A stretch of DNA of 64,000 nt from Reticulitermes speratus (taxonomy: Eukaryota; Arthropoda; Insecta; Blattodea; Rhinotermitidae), in the NCBI GenBank assembly GCA_021186555.1, contig JAJKFL010000004.1:22658406-22722405 (forward strand). The letters are read 5' to 3'. This document shows positions 37,601 through 48,675 of the stretch, piece by piece. Under the pieces are notes generated by a model. The model was given only the letters and a program-made list of their open reading frames with translations, was not told the origin of the DNA and ran no database searches. Both the position numbers and the translations under genes were made by a program. Within the stretch, counting starts at the first letter, position 1; each line of letters begins with the position of its first letter.

Positions 37601-37934
37601 CTAACTACAGTTAGTTAATTTAAGCTATTTATGAGTAGGCTTATGATTATATACATTTTGCATACTTCAAAATTGCAATATGACCCACTTTATCATCCAA
37701 GAACAAGCGGTAGATTTTCCAAGACCTGAAAGAATCATCTGTCAGTCTGTAATCTGAAGAGAACAGTACAAATTGAGGATCTTTGATAAAAAAAATTATC
37801 ATTTGGACCGAAGACAGAAGAAGAAGTAAGAGGTTCTAGAGGGGTCTCTAAGAAGGACTCATAATTTGCACTCTACGCTACTTATTTGAAGTGCAATGAA
37901 TAAATTATGTTGTCCGCTGATTATGTAGCAGGAA
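34680..37934. other. Long anonymous stretch with one palindrome
   Basis: No gene recognised in 3.2 kb. A near-perfect 50-bp palindrome is at 37508-37557, with a related single arm at about 37636-37662. Confidence 0.55.
37508..37557. repeat. 50-bp palindrome
   Basis: Arm taggcttaggattatatg faces catataattctaagccta with one mismatch in 18. The loop is attttgcaaaatg-like. A third copy of the arm theme, taggcttatgattatata, is at 37636-37653. Confidence 0.8.
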
Positions 37935-37945
37935 TTTGGAGTGAT

Positions 37946-38247
37946 AAAGAGTAAAGCATTACAGGCCTGGACACGCCCTTAGTGTTCCAGGAGGTTGAGG
38001 CTCCCAGATTTCTAAACATTCGGCTTATGAAGGTAGTATGGTTGTCAACCCTACGCATTGGCCGCCTTTACGCCCCAGGAAATATTCCTGGTACTCATTT
38101 CTGTAGAGGCTGAGTCGACCCCTGGACCATAGTGCGGCCGAAAGGATTATGTCAATGAGAAATTCCAATGACATCATCGGGAATCGAAACAGCGACCTTC
38201 CGGCTTGCAGCACAGTGCCTCAACCAACTGCGCCACTGCGTGCCCCC
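37946..38247 (-). mobile_element. SINE-B copy, complete
   Basis: On the minus strand the head is tggcgcagttggttgaggca with a B box degraded to gctgtttcgattcccg. The body contains gagtaccaggaatatttcct and ggcggccaatgcgtaggg, and the tail is ccaggcctgtaatgctttac. An 11-bp target duplication, tttggagtgat at 37935-37945 and tttggaatgat at 38248-38258, has one mismatch. Confidence 0.87.
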
Positions 38248-38261
38248 TTTGGAATGATATA

Positions 38262-38455
38262 TACAGTATTTTAATTGGGAGGGAAAAATCGCTTGGGAGG
38301 CTTAGAAGTAGGTGGGATGATGATAGTAAATCGTTTAAAAAATGGGCGTGGTGTTATGGACTGGATTTAACTGGCTCTGGATAGGCTCCAGTATCAAATT
38401 GAACCGACGGTTTCCATACGACGTAGCGAGTTCCTTGACTGCGTAAACCTGTACA
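38262..38455 (+). mobile_element. Non-LTR retrotransposon 3' fragment (family L-A)
   Basis: The sequence cttgggaggcttagaagtag and gtgggatgatgatagtaaat corresponds to the LGRLRSRWDDDS version of the conserved block. It continues with tggatttaactggctctgga, then the 3' UTR theme acggtttccatacgac and gagttccttgactg. It starts directly beside the SINE-B target duplication. Confidence 0.62.
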
Positions 38456-39344
38456 AGCTTTCAAGAATAATTTTGTTTCAAGGAGATAGTTAAATGAATT
38501 TTTGTTTATCTGCAGTTCAATTCAATGAAATTCACTGCTGTGTTTCACAAGATGGGCCCAATGCAATATTTAAATTAGCGGTGGACATTTAACAAAATGG
38601 ATCTGAGGAAGTGTTTGCTGGAATTAGCAGTGCTATTTATATGGAGAGTGTGTCAGAGCGAACTGTTGATTAGTCTTGTAATATAATTTTCGGGAAATTA
38701 TTCTAGAATGAACTGCTGCAGGAAATACGAAAATAAACAGAATATTGTGTCACTGAAATAAATTCCTCAACGTTATATAAAATTAATTACGAAAGAGGTT
38801 AATATTTTAGTCGGATGAGAAATGCACTATGTGTGACTTTAATAACAGCTTGTTAGTTTAATTTGCCCTGATGTTAGGTAACGCAGTATTATACATGTTA
38901 CAGATTATGTAATCTATAATGATTAGCATGCAGGGTGGAAAGCCTGAGATAATTATTGTGTCACTTCCCGCTACTTTCTGAATTACAACAGGCGATACGG
39001 ATTTCCTAACTTACCCTCTTAGCCTATCAAATAATGTCATATCCGGTTCACCTGTTTTTCTTTAGTGAAATATGTTATCGTTGTCCTGTCGATTTAGGTG
39101 TGCTTCATGTGGGTGGTGAAGTGGTTTCACAGAGCGTGAGGACCTGTCAAGAGCTTGGTTCCAGTTACAAGAAGAATGGCGTCACAGTTGCCTTAGTGTA
39201 GGATAACTCTTGTGTTATGAAGCGCAAGCCGTGTCCAATGTGAAATTCATAGCTTCTTGTTCTGCCAGCATGGAGCGGTTAGTACACCCAGCTCCAAGTA
39301 GCAGATGAAAACGGCGGTCACATTTTCGGCTGCACATTCAGAGA
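38456..39344. other. Anonymous sequence
   Basis: No gene recognised. Confidence 0.55.
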
Positions 39345-39770
39345 GATCTGGAACATAGCTTTGTATGGTGCTGAAAATTGGACGCTTCGGACAGTATATC
39401 AGAAATGCGTTGAAATTTCTGAAGTATGGTTCTGGAGAAGGATGGAGAAGAACAGTTGAACCGATCGCGTGAAAATTGAATTAGTATTACAAAGAGTCGA
39501 GGAGAAAAGGAACACCCTACATACGACAAAACGAAGATAGGCTAACTGGTTTCGTCACATCTTGCGTAGGAATGGCCTTTTAGAACAAGGTATTGAAGGA
39601 AAGATAGAAGGGACGGGAAGAGGAGGATGAAGAAGTATGCAGCTACTGGATAACCTAAAGGAAAAGAGAAGATACTGTAAATTGAAAGAGGACGCACTAG
39701 ATCTCACTCTGTGTATAACTCGTTTTGGAAGAGGCTACGGACCTGTCGGAAGACAGATTACGTGATGATC
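39345..39770 (+). mobile_element. Non-LTR retrotransposon C-terminal fragment (family L-C)
   Basis: The plus strand translates, through stops, to YGAENWTLRTVYQKC, then VWFWRRMEK, TDRVKIELVLQRVEEKRNT, NWFRHILRRNGLLEQGIEGK and finally RFGRGYGPVGRQ. This is the post-reverse-transcriptase region of an arthropod non-LTR element, in the style YGAETWTLRK...GHILRRNCLL...RWKLKEEALDR, and it is a different family from L-A and L-B. At least three stops or shifts make it dead. The 5' reverse transcriptase part is absent. Confidence 0.82.
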
Positions 39771-40110
39771 ATTCAGATAAATGCATCATTGTCTTCCAAC
39801 ATATAAAGAAACGATGACGCTGTGTATAGAAGTGCGTTTAGTTTCACGTTAAATTTGTAGACAATATTAGTTTCCTTATTTTTCATATTCTATTAAAAAT
39901 TGCAGATGATTTTGCTACATAAAACTAAGTTGTGTTGTCCAGTGTCCTTTTATTTCGGTACAGTGTCTGCCTCCTTACCAACAAAAGAGTCTTTTTGATT
40001 TCAATAAAATAAAAAATATGTGTGAAATTCTTAAATAAATGAGTTATGTTGCACGTATTTATATAGGCCTATACAGCAATTAAGCTGTGCAATACGCAAA
40101 TCAATCAGAA

Positions 40111-40137
40111 TACACACACACACACACAACACACACA
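40111..40137. repeat. (AC)n microsatellite
   Basis: AC run with one interruption. Confidence 0.9.
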
Positions 40138-40683
40138 AAAAGTGTTTGAATTTGAACTTAAAAGCCTGGAGAAAGGATCTGAACTTGTATGTTATGCCTG
40201 CTGACCTGTGTGACACTCTTAGTGTTCCGTCCGTAATTATATTTGTTTAGTTTTGTGTATTTTTATATGTTTTCATTAGATTATAAGACAATCCAAATAC
40301 TGCTTCCGCTTTTCGCAACCTCATTTATTGGGGAATATTTTTTTTCTATTTACACTTTAGTGCTTAACCAGTACTTCTTTTTAGTATCTGTTTAATAGAG
40401 TTTTGGCTTAATATCATGTGCGAATGTTATCCTGAATTTGAAGTGTATACAAATGCCTTCATTATGGATTGCAATATAACTCGTTGACTCAACCGTACTA
40501 AGCAACATGCAGTATTGTGTACTCTTTGAATAAAAAGAATTTTCCTGATGTAGCACTTATCCGCCTTTCTTATTTTGATGCAAGCAGATACTAAACTAAA
40601 ATTCAGAAATGATCGCAAGTAGCAAATTGTAAGAACGTGTGGCATAAACTTTTGATGTAGAACGAAGCTTTCTAAATTTGTAT

Positions 40684-40729
40684 GAGTACTGTGGCAGGCT
40701 ACATGTGTATGTAATCTGCCACAGTATTC
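40684..40729. repeat. Hairpin-forming inverted repeat
   Basis: Arm tactgtggcaggctaca faces tgtaatctgccacagta, with two mismatches in 17 and a loop of about 4-8 bases. Confidence 0.75.
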
Positions 40730-41212
40730 ACAAACAGACGGAGATAGGACACTTGTAGGCAGATTGAACCTCTATTCAGAAATGTATAGGGATGAGCCAA
40801 ATGTAAGATCAATTTCAATATTTTTCTCCTCCGTGTTCCAAATAATCTTTTCCGTTCAGCTTTCAGACCTGATAACAGCAAACATCGCTTATTTCCTCCT
40901 ACGTGTTGCACATGTCATTTCTCTCATTTCCCTTTGGTTTGATCACCTTCAGTTTCAGAAAAAAGAAACCTTGTTTAGTTTGAAAAGACTGTTGTAAGCA
41001 AAGCAGTGTGCGAGCTTCTAACGTTGCCAAAATTTACTTTCTGAGCCATAAAATGTATCTACAGTTACATGAAGCTTCACGTTATGTGTTGTTCTCATAC
41101 ACGTGCATAGGAACAGATAAATTGAAACTGTAACTCTCTCACTGGTAACCATTCATAGGCGGTGTGAATTTGAAAAGAACATGTTAATGAGATCTGTGTT
41201 CTTTGGGCTGTT

Positions 41213-41340
41213 ACGCGGCGTAGAATGGTAGAATGGCATTTTCGTACGAAACTGCCGTTCTACCAATTTAAGGAGCGTCAATTTCCAAAAGAGCGCAGAT
41301 CTCCTTTAGACCGTGGCGGAAGCCTGAAATCACGCATAGA
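41213..41340. mobile_element. Solo fragment of the 6555-6840 foldback family
   Basis: Contains ttacgcggcgtagaatggt and aaaagagcgcagatctcc, then gtggcggaagcctgaaatca, which is the reverse of the left arm at 6558-6605. A smaller internal inverted repeat (gtagaatggcattttcgtac against gaaactgccgttctac) fills its centre. Confidence 0.65.
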
Positions 41341-41399
41341 ACGTGCTAACATTAATATAAAATTGACTTGATAATGTGTATACCGTGCATTACTATGAT

Positions 41400-42095
41400 A
41401 ATAAAGTTCTTACATAACCAACATATTGCACATAAATGTAACTGAATAAGATTGTCACTAACCCTACATATGTTTCGGCTCAAAATGAGCCATCATCAGG
41501 GGTTTCTAGTATTTAAGCTTCCACTGTGTTCACTTTCTTCGGCATTAAGAACACATCTATTACAGTGCACAGTGTTATAGTGTCCGAACCATGGATCCAA
41601 CAGAACTTTCAGTACATGTTTTTTAGCAATGCTGAAGAAGGTGAACACAGTGGAAGCTTAAATACTAGAAACCCCTGATGATGGCTCATTTTGAGCCGAA
41701 ATATATGTAGGTAAAGTTAAAGGTAAAGCAACCCCATTACAGGCCTAGACAGGCCCTGAGGGGTCCAGGAGGTTGAAGCTCCCAGATTTGTAGACAATCG
41801 GCACATGAAGGTGGTAAGGTTGTCAGCCCTACGCACCGGCCGCCTTTACCCCCCAGGAAATATTCCTGGTACTCATTTCTGTTAGAGGCTGATTCGACCC
41901 CAGGGCCATAGTGCGACCGAAACGATTATGTCAAGGAATTAATTCCAATGACACCATCGGGAATCGAACCCGCGACGTTCCGGTTTGTAGCGTAGTGCCT
42001 CAACCAACTGCGCCACCGAAACATATGTAGGGTTAGTGACAATCTTATTCAGTTACACTTATGTGCAATATGTTGGTTATGTAAGAACTTTATTA
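41400..42095. mobile_element. Foldback element with 148-bp arms, split by a SINE-B
   Basis: Left arm 41400-41546 (ataataaagttcttacataa ... ttcactttcttcggcatt) is mirrored by 41628-41711 plus 42032-42095 (aatgctgaagaaggtgaaca ... gtaagaactttattaat). Both arms contain the two-part motif (catatgtttcggctcaaaat then gagccatcatcagg). Removing the SINE at 41712-42015 and one target duplication gives an element of about 376 bp with an 81-bp loop. Identity between arms is high by eye. No coding sequence. Superfamily undetermined. Confidence 0.88.
41712..42015 (-). mobile_element. SINE-B copy inserted in the foldback element
   Basis: On the minus strand: head ggtggcgcagttggttgagg, B box cgggttcgattcccg, body and a tail ending taaagttaa-like. 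The 16-bp target duplication ccgaaatatatgtagg (41696-41711) and ccgaaacatatgtagg (42016-42031) has one mismatch. The target is the GTTTCGG half of the two-part motif in the right arm. Confidence 0.93.
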
Positions 42096-43291
42096 ATATA
42101 AAATATTTCCGATAATCCAACAGCAACGCAAAAAGCTTCGTTGATATATTCGTTAATTACAAACAACATAATTCCAGGGCTTTCTTACACAACGAGAACT
42201 GCTGCATCATTAGTCCTGCTTTTCAAATGAATAATTTGCATTTCATCCAAGATTGCAAAAATGAAATGATACTGAATTTTTCTATGGAATAAAGTCAGAC
42301 TGGTATATTTCATTTTGTAAACATTTTAAAAGGGAATATATTGCTAAGGGATACAACCAATGTTGTCGGCAGTATGAAACACGTTTACATTCATACAAGT
42401 CACATTATATAGGAGGACATGACTGTCTTTCTATCATTATACAGTTTTATTATTCAAATATATACGTTCGGTTCACTTGTTTGAGAATATTAAAAATATG
42501 CCTTTGTTATATGACCTGCCCATGTTTCGGATCTTCGCTATAGAATCAACTTGAATACATTGGAAAGTATTTGAAATAGGGACTCAGAAGTGTTCGGGAT
42601 AGTGCGTTTCGAAAATTAGTTTTCCTATCAAGGGGAAGTTACTTACAGTATAGACCATTTCAATTAATGTGTCGTTGTCTTCATTCTGATGAAATTTGTG
42701 TTAAACCTTCAATGACGCTGGGGTTTAAGTTTTGAATATTGCCAAGGACGGAGAGGTTTTAAATTTATAATACACTGAAATGCTGTCACAAACGTACGGT
42801 TTACGGAGGCCGGCACCGAATGATTAATCCTTAAAATTATAAATATTTTATATTGAGGCCTTTTTCTAGTAGTAGTCGAAATAGTATACCTTATTCATGA
42901 ACTGAATTTTTACACACACAGTGACAACGGTTGTGGACACAGGCGTTTTTTTATCGGATACCGCAACTTGGTACGTGTACATATGATGAACCCCCGCTGT
43001 TCGAATTTCGAATGCCTTCTGCTTGCCTGTCGGACAGGCGAAACGTTTCCAAGACCCAGCAGGTGAATAGCTATAATACTGTATGAATACGGCGGTTTTG
43101 GGGATGGGAGAACTGTCTTGGTACAAAGATTCTCATTTTCATATCAATGACCACGTAAGCTGTTCGGAACATGCACACTGCCTCTCATTTTATTCCGGGC
43201 GTATAGTACGTACAAATTTACGCTTACAGGTACGTAGTGTCCACTATATTGAAAAACTTAACGCCTTAAATACGAATAGGTACGTTTAAGG
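42096..43291. other. Anonymous sequence
   Basis: No gene or repeat recognised. Confidence 0.55.
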
Positions 43292-43560
43292 GCCGATCTC
43301 CGTGACCGTGCAGTCTAAGGCGTAGGTCTGCAGCCTCTTGATTGCTGGGGTTGCGGGTTTCAATCTCGCTGAGGGCATGGATGTTCGTCTCTTGTGTTTG
43401 TTGTGTGTTGTGTAGGTAGCAGCCTCTGCGACGGGCTGATCACTCGTTCAGAGGAGTCCTACCGTGTGGGTGCGCGCGCGCGTGTGTGTGTGTGTGTCTA
43501 ATTGTGTGTGATCTAGAAACCTCAACAATGAGGCGGCCTAGACTGTAGCGCCACAGAAAA
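43292..43560 (+). mobile_element. SINE-A copy, diverged
   Basis: Head gccgatctccgtgaccgtgc and agtctaaggcgtaggtct, B-box region gcgggtttcaatctcg, body catggatgttcgtctcttgt and gtaggtagcagcctctgcga, end aggcggcctagactg. A GC/GT microsatellite at 43469-43497 has grown in the tgtgtgtctaa part of the body. Confidence 0.85.
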
Positions 43561-44998
43561 TGAAAATAATTATGTTAAGACAGTATTTTTAAAACGATGT
43601 TATGCAGGCGGTCTTCTGGTGGTGCGCGAAGAAATTTAGGAATCATGTTTTTTAAGTACGAGTAATTCAGTTTTAAAAATGTTAATCGCTTAATTACAAA
43701 ATTTTAAATATGTTTAAATACTATCATTCACATTCAAGACGGTACAGTATGAGTTCCTGGCAGCGTCGTGATATAAACCAGAAATATCCAAATAGCGAAA
43801 GTGAAATTTTAAGGAATGATGAAGGATTAATTAGACTAGACAGAATTAAAGACAATGGAAAAATAATAACAATCACAAATATGTTTGTATAATTTACTGT
43901 ATATTATACTGCAACATGTTTCAGCTTTTTTAAAAAGCCATCTTCAGGCAATGTAAAGTACTTAAGACAGATTTTCACATACAACACATTAAAGTGTCTC
44001 TTTTTCGTATAGTTGAGATCTCAAGTTTACAAAACTGTGTGTGTTGTAACGACCGAAACCCATGTAAAAGCAAAAGGTTAAAATATATTTGAATGTTTTA
44101 AAATCATTATTCAGTGCTGTGAGTGTGAAGGGGTAGAGTTTTCCTTACTAAATAGGCCTCAAGGGATCAGTCTATTCTTATGTCTCCATTGTCGTTTTCA
44201 CATCACAAAGGGATGTCCCACGTAAATATAGAATAAGTGTAATATTCGTAAGCAATTTGTTAAGTAATAGAAGTGCCCGTAATCAGAGAGGTAACTGGTT
44301 AACCACTTTTAATTCTCGTAGAAAGTGCCCATATTTACATACTAAAGTGATCAAGGGACATAGAAAGGAAGATGAGAGGTCGGAATACGTTTGCCTGTAA
44401 TCCGTGGAGAATAGAAGAAATTGTGTTCATTTTGCACTAAGAGTGACATGTACGAACGTATTATCGGTGAAATGTCGAAAGGTCAAGCTGACGCGAAGTT
44501 GCTGTGAGTATTATTTAGTATGTAACATAAATGCCTTAGTCTTTTATACGGTAGTCACTTTACACTGAAATTAGGAGCTTATTAATTTTGGAAAGTGTTT
44601 TTTACCATTTGGTACAGAATATTTTGTATTTCCCATTGCATCTACAGAGAAACGCTAAAATAATCTATATGGACTTGTATCGTTATTTGTGGTTTTATGG
44701 GTGTGATATTTATACTGTGTCTTTAACGTAGAAAAACTGTGCTTAGAATGAATACCGCTGTCTTTTGGAACGTGTCGCCATCTAAATTGTAAATAGGTAC
44801 CAACGTTCCTGTGGAAAGTTCTTCCTCCAACTTCAGGATGAAACCCACAAAATAGAAACTATAAATTTGTTGGAAACGTTGGTGTCTACCAATCATGGCT
44901 GCATCACATCCAACAAGAAAGAAATTCTCGTGCTAAAAGCAATGAGAATGCCCAATCTCACAAATATTAAAGGAGTTTTAAAAATAGGGCGTTGATTA
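43561..44998. other. Anonymous sequence with one two-part motif
   Basis: The motif caacatgtttcagc...gccatcttcaggc is at 43912-43949. No gene seen. Confidence 0.5.
43912..43949 (+). repeat. Two-part hairpin motif
   Basis: Reads acatgtttcagcttttttaa then aaagccatcttcaggc. The agcttttt/aaaagc portion pairs around the loop. Confidence 0.6.
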
Positions 44999-45000
44999 TA

Positions 45001-45394
45001 CAGGGCATACACAAAAGAATGGTGCGGTATCAAAAGTGAATAAAAAATGTATTTCTCACCTTACACGGGCACAACATACACCATCAGCGGTGGCAACTGT
45101 CCAAGTTTCTCATTTGGTAATTACAATCCTTCAATGTTTGCACCCTGGGTCACACGACACACATCCACACGGTAATCAAACTCATCCCAGAACACAGAAA
45201 GCCTTCTCCTGCTGCAACACCATCTTTGAAACTGGCCCCGCGGCCACGCAGTAAGCATGAGAAGCGAACTGCTGGTAGCGCATGAGAAACTTGGACAGTT
45301 TCCGCCGCTGACGGTGTATGTTGTGCCCCTGTAATGTGAGACATAAATTTTTTATTCACTTTTGAAACCGCACCATTCTTTTGTGTATGCCCTG
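45001..45394. mobile_element. Foldback element with TA target, mariner-like
   Basis: Left arm 45001-45115 (cagggcatacacaaaagaat, ggtgcggtatcaaaagtgaa ... gtccaagtttctcat) is matched in reverse by 45282-45394 (atgagaaacttggacag ... gtatgccctg), with only a handful of mismatches over about 113 bp. Both ends are flanked by the dinucleotide TA (44999-45000, 45395-45396), as expected for Tc1/mariner-type insertion. The 166-bp interior encodes no transposase. Two opposing frames of 72 and 91 codons arise from the arms and are not genes. Confidence 0.82.
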
Positions 45395-45396
45395 TA

Positions 45397-45702
45397 TTTG
45401 GGCCTAAGAGAGAAGAGTAACTCACGAATGAGGCTTACTTGCACTCCAGTGCAGAGCTCACTTGCTCTGAATTAAATATTTTCGGAGACTTGTGTGCATC
45501 TGTTTGGCAGCGAAGAATAATGTATAAGGGTATTGCAATTTTTTTAACACGTTCAGAATAAATTTCTTATTTTATTTTTAGTGACGCAAGGCTTATTATT
45601 AGATTAGATCATAAAATAATTTTACAGTGCTAGTAATCGGAGGTCTTTTATTTTTTTTAGCTGTTATAAGAAGAGTTCAGATTTAGTTGCATTGCTGTCC
45701 CG
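45397..45702. other. Anonymous sequence
   Basis: Nothing recognised except sequence near 45660-45702 that belongs to the 3' flank of the adjacent mariner remnant. Confidence 0.45.
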
Positions 45703-45894
45703 CTACTTTTGTCCATATTTTCTACCAAAATTAAAACATTTTTCATATCGCGGGACAATATTTTCTACTCCCTGTTGACAAATTCTGTGTCCTGTGCTAT
45801 CAGCCATCGCGTCACAAATTTTCACCTCGCGATTTTCTTTAAATTTGAGGCCGTCATGATTTTGCATCTGCGCTGGAAACAGATAATGGTTCGG
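45703..45894 (-). pseudogene. Mariner-type transposase C-terminal remnant, second copy
   Basis: The minus-strand frame reads SSPNHYLFPAQMQNHDG, then GVENIVPRYEKCFNFGRKYG-QK and stop. Compared with the family end (YHLFP-L...KCI--GGDYVEK) it keeps H-YLFP, the KC pair and the final K but has lost the GGDY motif. Sequence after the stop (gcgggacagcaatgcaacta) resembles that after the 22.5-kb copy, so both stem from one family. No catalytic part is visible upstream. Confidence 0.62.
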
Positions 45895-47087
45895 CGACGA
45901 ATTCTGTTGATATAATTCAATCAATATAGGTTCTTTAATTATGAAATTATATTCAATGTAATATTATTTTTGGATCGAGTCTCGTACGTCCTAATAAAGG
46001 TGTATTTTATCCAGCCCTGACCGTCCAGAGCAATGCTGTACACGGCCGCCAGTTTTCACTTGAAAGCTCAGTTTATCACTTCAGTAATATCACTTGTTCT
46101 GTAAGGCGGCAGTCTGTGCCTGTAGAACAAATTCAATATCATGATGTAGGCCTATATTTTGCGAAAAGATTTTATGAGCTTGTAATAGCTTATGCATCAG
46201 ATTAGATAAGTTATCTGAAAGTATTAAGGAGACAAAGCTTCATGTACCTCTTACAAAAAGTAAGAGTAACCATATGCAAGATGCCGGCTCATGTAACTGG
46301 AATGCAAAGGAGTAAGGGGAGTGAATCACAGAGGACGACAGAGGGGAGAAAAGGAATGAAAATAAAAAATGTGAATTTTATACGCCATTGAAGATATTCT
46401 AGACCTTCTTACAGAATTGTTGATGTAGACTACCGATAAAGGTGAGAGGTCGTCATAATTCACAAGATGTGTTACTTTGAAACAGACTGTATGGGTCCTT
46501 TGTTACATGGTTTGGAGCCTCCGATCTTCCAAGCCATCTGCTGTGAGATTTTGCAGTGTAATGCATGATACAAGTACACTAAACACTAAATTATTGTGGA
46601 CTTACTTGTTATAAGTAGCAAAAATAACGTGCGAAACTTTTGAAAGACGGACTGTTAATCATGACAGTAGAAGCTACATGGATCGCTTTACGTAGCTTAG
46701 ACGGACCATAATGTGCACCATACAGCATTTAGGCAGCTGGCCTGTAGTTTGCAGGCTGTGTCCAACAAGAACAAAGGAATACAGTGCATGATAATTACGT
46801 TGTTTGAAGTAAATATGGAAAGAACTCTGCGTCGAATTGGTGTCAGCAGAGGACATAGCTTTTATTAGAGAGCGTACAATAAAGTATACTATACATTTTA
46901 ATTTCGCCGTTACTTAAGCAAACACAAAATAACCTTAAGGAAATAGGGTTTAAGCGTGATAAATAAATGACTCTGAGGGAATGGGAAAAGGCGTACAAAT
47001 TAGGTGTTTTTGCTTAAGTCAGTAAAGTTGACAGTAATAAATGATTGATGGAAACACACGGATTAAAGATGCTAAATTAGTTTGAAT
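45895..47087. other. Anonymous sequence
   Basis: No gene recognised. Confidence 0.55.
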
Positions 47088-47098
47088 AGTAAGTCAGT

Positions 47099-47370
47099 GG
47101 GCCGATCCCAGTGGCCGCGCGGTCTAAGGCGTGGGTCTGCGTCTGCTCTCTTGTTGGGATTGGGGGTTCGAATGCCTTCGGAGGCATGGATGTCTGTCTC
47201 TTGTGAGTGTTGTGTGTTGTCAGGTAGAGGTCTCTGCGACGAGCTGGTCACTCGTCCAGAGGAGTCCTACCGAGTGTGGTGTGTCTAAATGAGTGTGATC
47301 GTGAAACCTCGACAATGAGGAGGCCCAGGCCCACTAGGGGCTGTCGAGCCATGGGGGGTGGCTGGAGGGA
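47099..47370 (+). mobile_element. SINE-A copy, complete
   Basis: Begins gccgatcccagtggccgcgc and ends aggcccaggcccactagggg then ctgtcgagccat. The B box is ggggttcgaatgcct. A perfect 11-bp target duplication agtaagtcagt lies at 47088-47098 and 47371-47381. The 3' end is G-rich (atggggggtggctggaggga) instead of A-rich. Confidence 0.9.
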
Positions 47371-47381
47371 AGTAAGTCAGT

Positions 47382-48431
47382 AAATAATTTTATGGAGCAC
47401 GCTTCCTCTTGATAAGCTGATATTCTGTTAGTTAATGGAGAAAACCCCGCGTTTTAAGAAGTCTGAAATTTAATTATCGTATTCTCAAAAACCTTCCATT
47501 GGTTCATATCCTGAGTCAGACGAATGCAGACCGTGTCCCGAAATTCTGTTTATTTAAATTCCTTTTTTAATATTATAGTCCCAATAGAAAGGGAAGAAGA
47601 AAAGATTTTCTTCATCATCCTTGAAGGGTAATGCAATACTTATACGTAGTAATAAACACAAGAACGTTATAAAATGTACACAATAGTTATTTGTGAAGTT
47701 TATAGAATGTCTGACAGTGTTTGAGTTTTATTCGAGGGCAGATCACTCAGCCACTCTATCTTATATTTGGTAGATGTGCAACTGAAAAGAAATGTATGAC
47801 TATGGTTTAGAGTGAATTGAGGTTATGGATTTATTTTTTAAAGCTTTCCCATTGAAATTTCAACGGGATTTGCGCTATTAATAAATAAGCAGATACTTAG
47901 TTTGAAAACCAAATGGTGTTTAGACAGATTCATCACGCAAACTTCTATTTTCTCCATTCTGCAAGTCGACCAATGAAAGTGTAATATTCGGTATCCATGC
48001 TTATGGTTTGGCCTGAAGGAGAGAGATTTTGATCAGTAGGCTTATAGATTTACTGGGAGTAGTATAGTGGGTTGGCTCGCAGTTGGCGGGAGGTCCCTGT
48101 AGTCCCACGGGGGATGGGACTGCCAGTCGAGAACACCTGCGACCGTTGCGCTTAATTAAACCTGCTAGTGAACTACAGTAGCAATGTCTGGAACTGCTGT
48201 GTAGCTACTTTATAGCAACGATTTATGCAGTTTGTCTAATTTTGTTTCCTGAACAAATGTTAAGCGTGCTTTCACACATAAGCATTTTACAGCCGGTGAA
48301 ACCTGGATGTTATTGTATCCAGCTTCTCTTTACGGAGGAAGGTAAAACCCGTGATGTCAGTACGTTTAATCAGCTGGAAAATAACTTGAATGATGTGAAT
48401 ATATCGGTGATATATTTGTAAGCCAGATAAT
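47382..48431. other. Anonymous sequence
   Basis: No gene or repeat recognised. Confidence 0.55.
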
Positions 48432-48675
48432 TGGCCGTGCCATGGCTCAGGCGGTTAGTCGCCGGCATCTCACCGCGGAGTTTCGGGTTCGATCCCGTGT
48501 CGGTCCTTGTGGGATTTGTGATGGATTTTATTCCACCGCTGCTCCATTACTTGGAAATACGAAGAAACTAATCATCTTCTTAGTCATCTTCATCACAGGA
48601 TTACACAATAAGCCTCAAGGCTGTGGTGTGTCCGTATTATCTGCTGCTGGGCCCTTCACCACAAAAGAAAAAGTC
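48432..48675 (+). mobile_element. SINE-C copy, tail type 1, internally deleted
   Basis: Head ggccgtgccatggctcaggc and B box gggttcgatcccgt are intact. The body jumps from gtgggatttgtgatgga straight to ttttattccaccgctgctcc, missing about 65 bp present in the copies at 30.4 and 53.3 kb. The type 1 tail (cacaataagcctcaaggctg) and an A-rich end follow. Confidence 0.87.

Larger units (their letters stand above)
39771..41212. other. Anonymous sequence with an (AC)n run and a hairpin
   Basis: An AC run is at 40111-40137 and an inverted repeat at 40684-40729. No gene seen. Confidence 0.55.
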
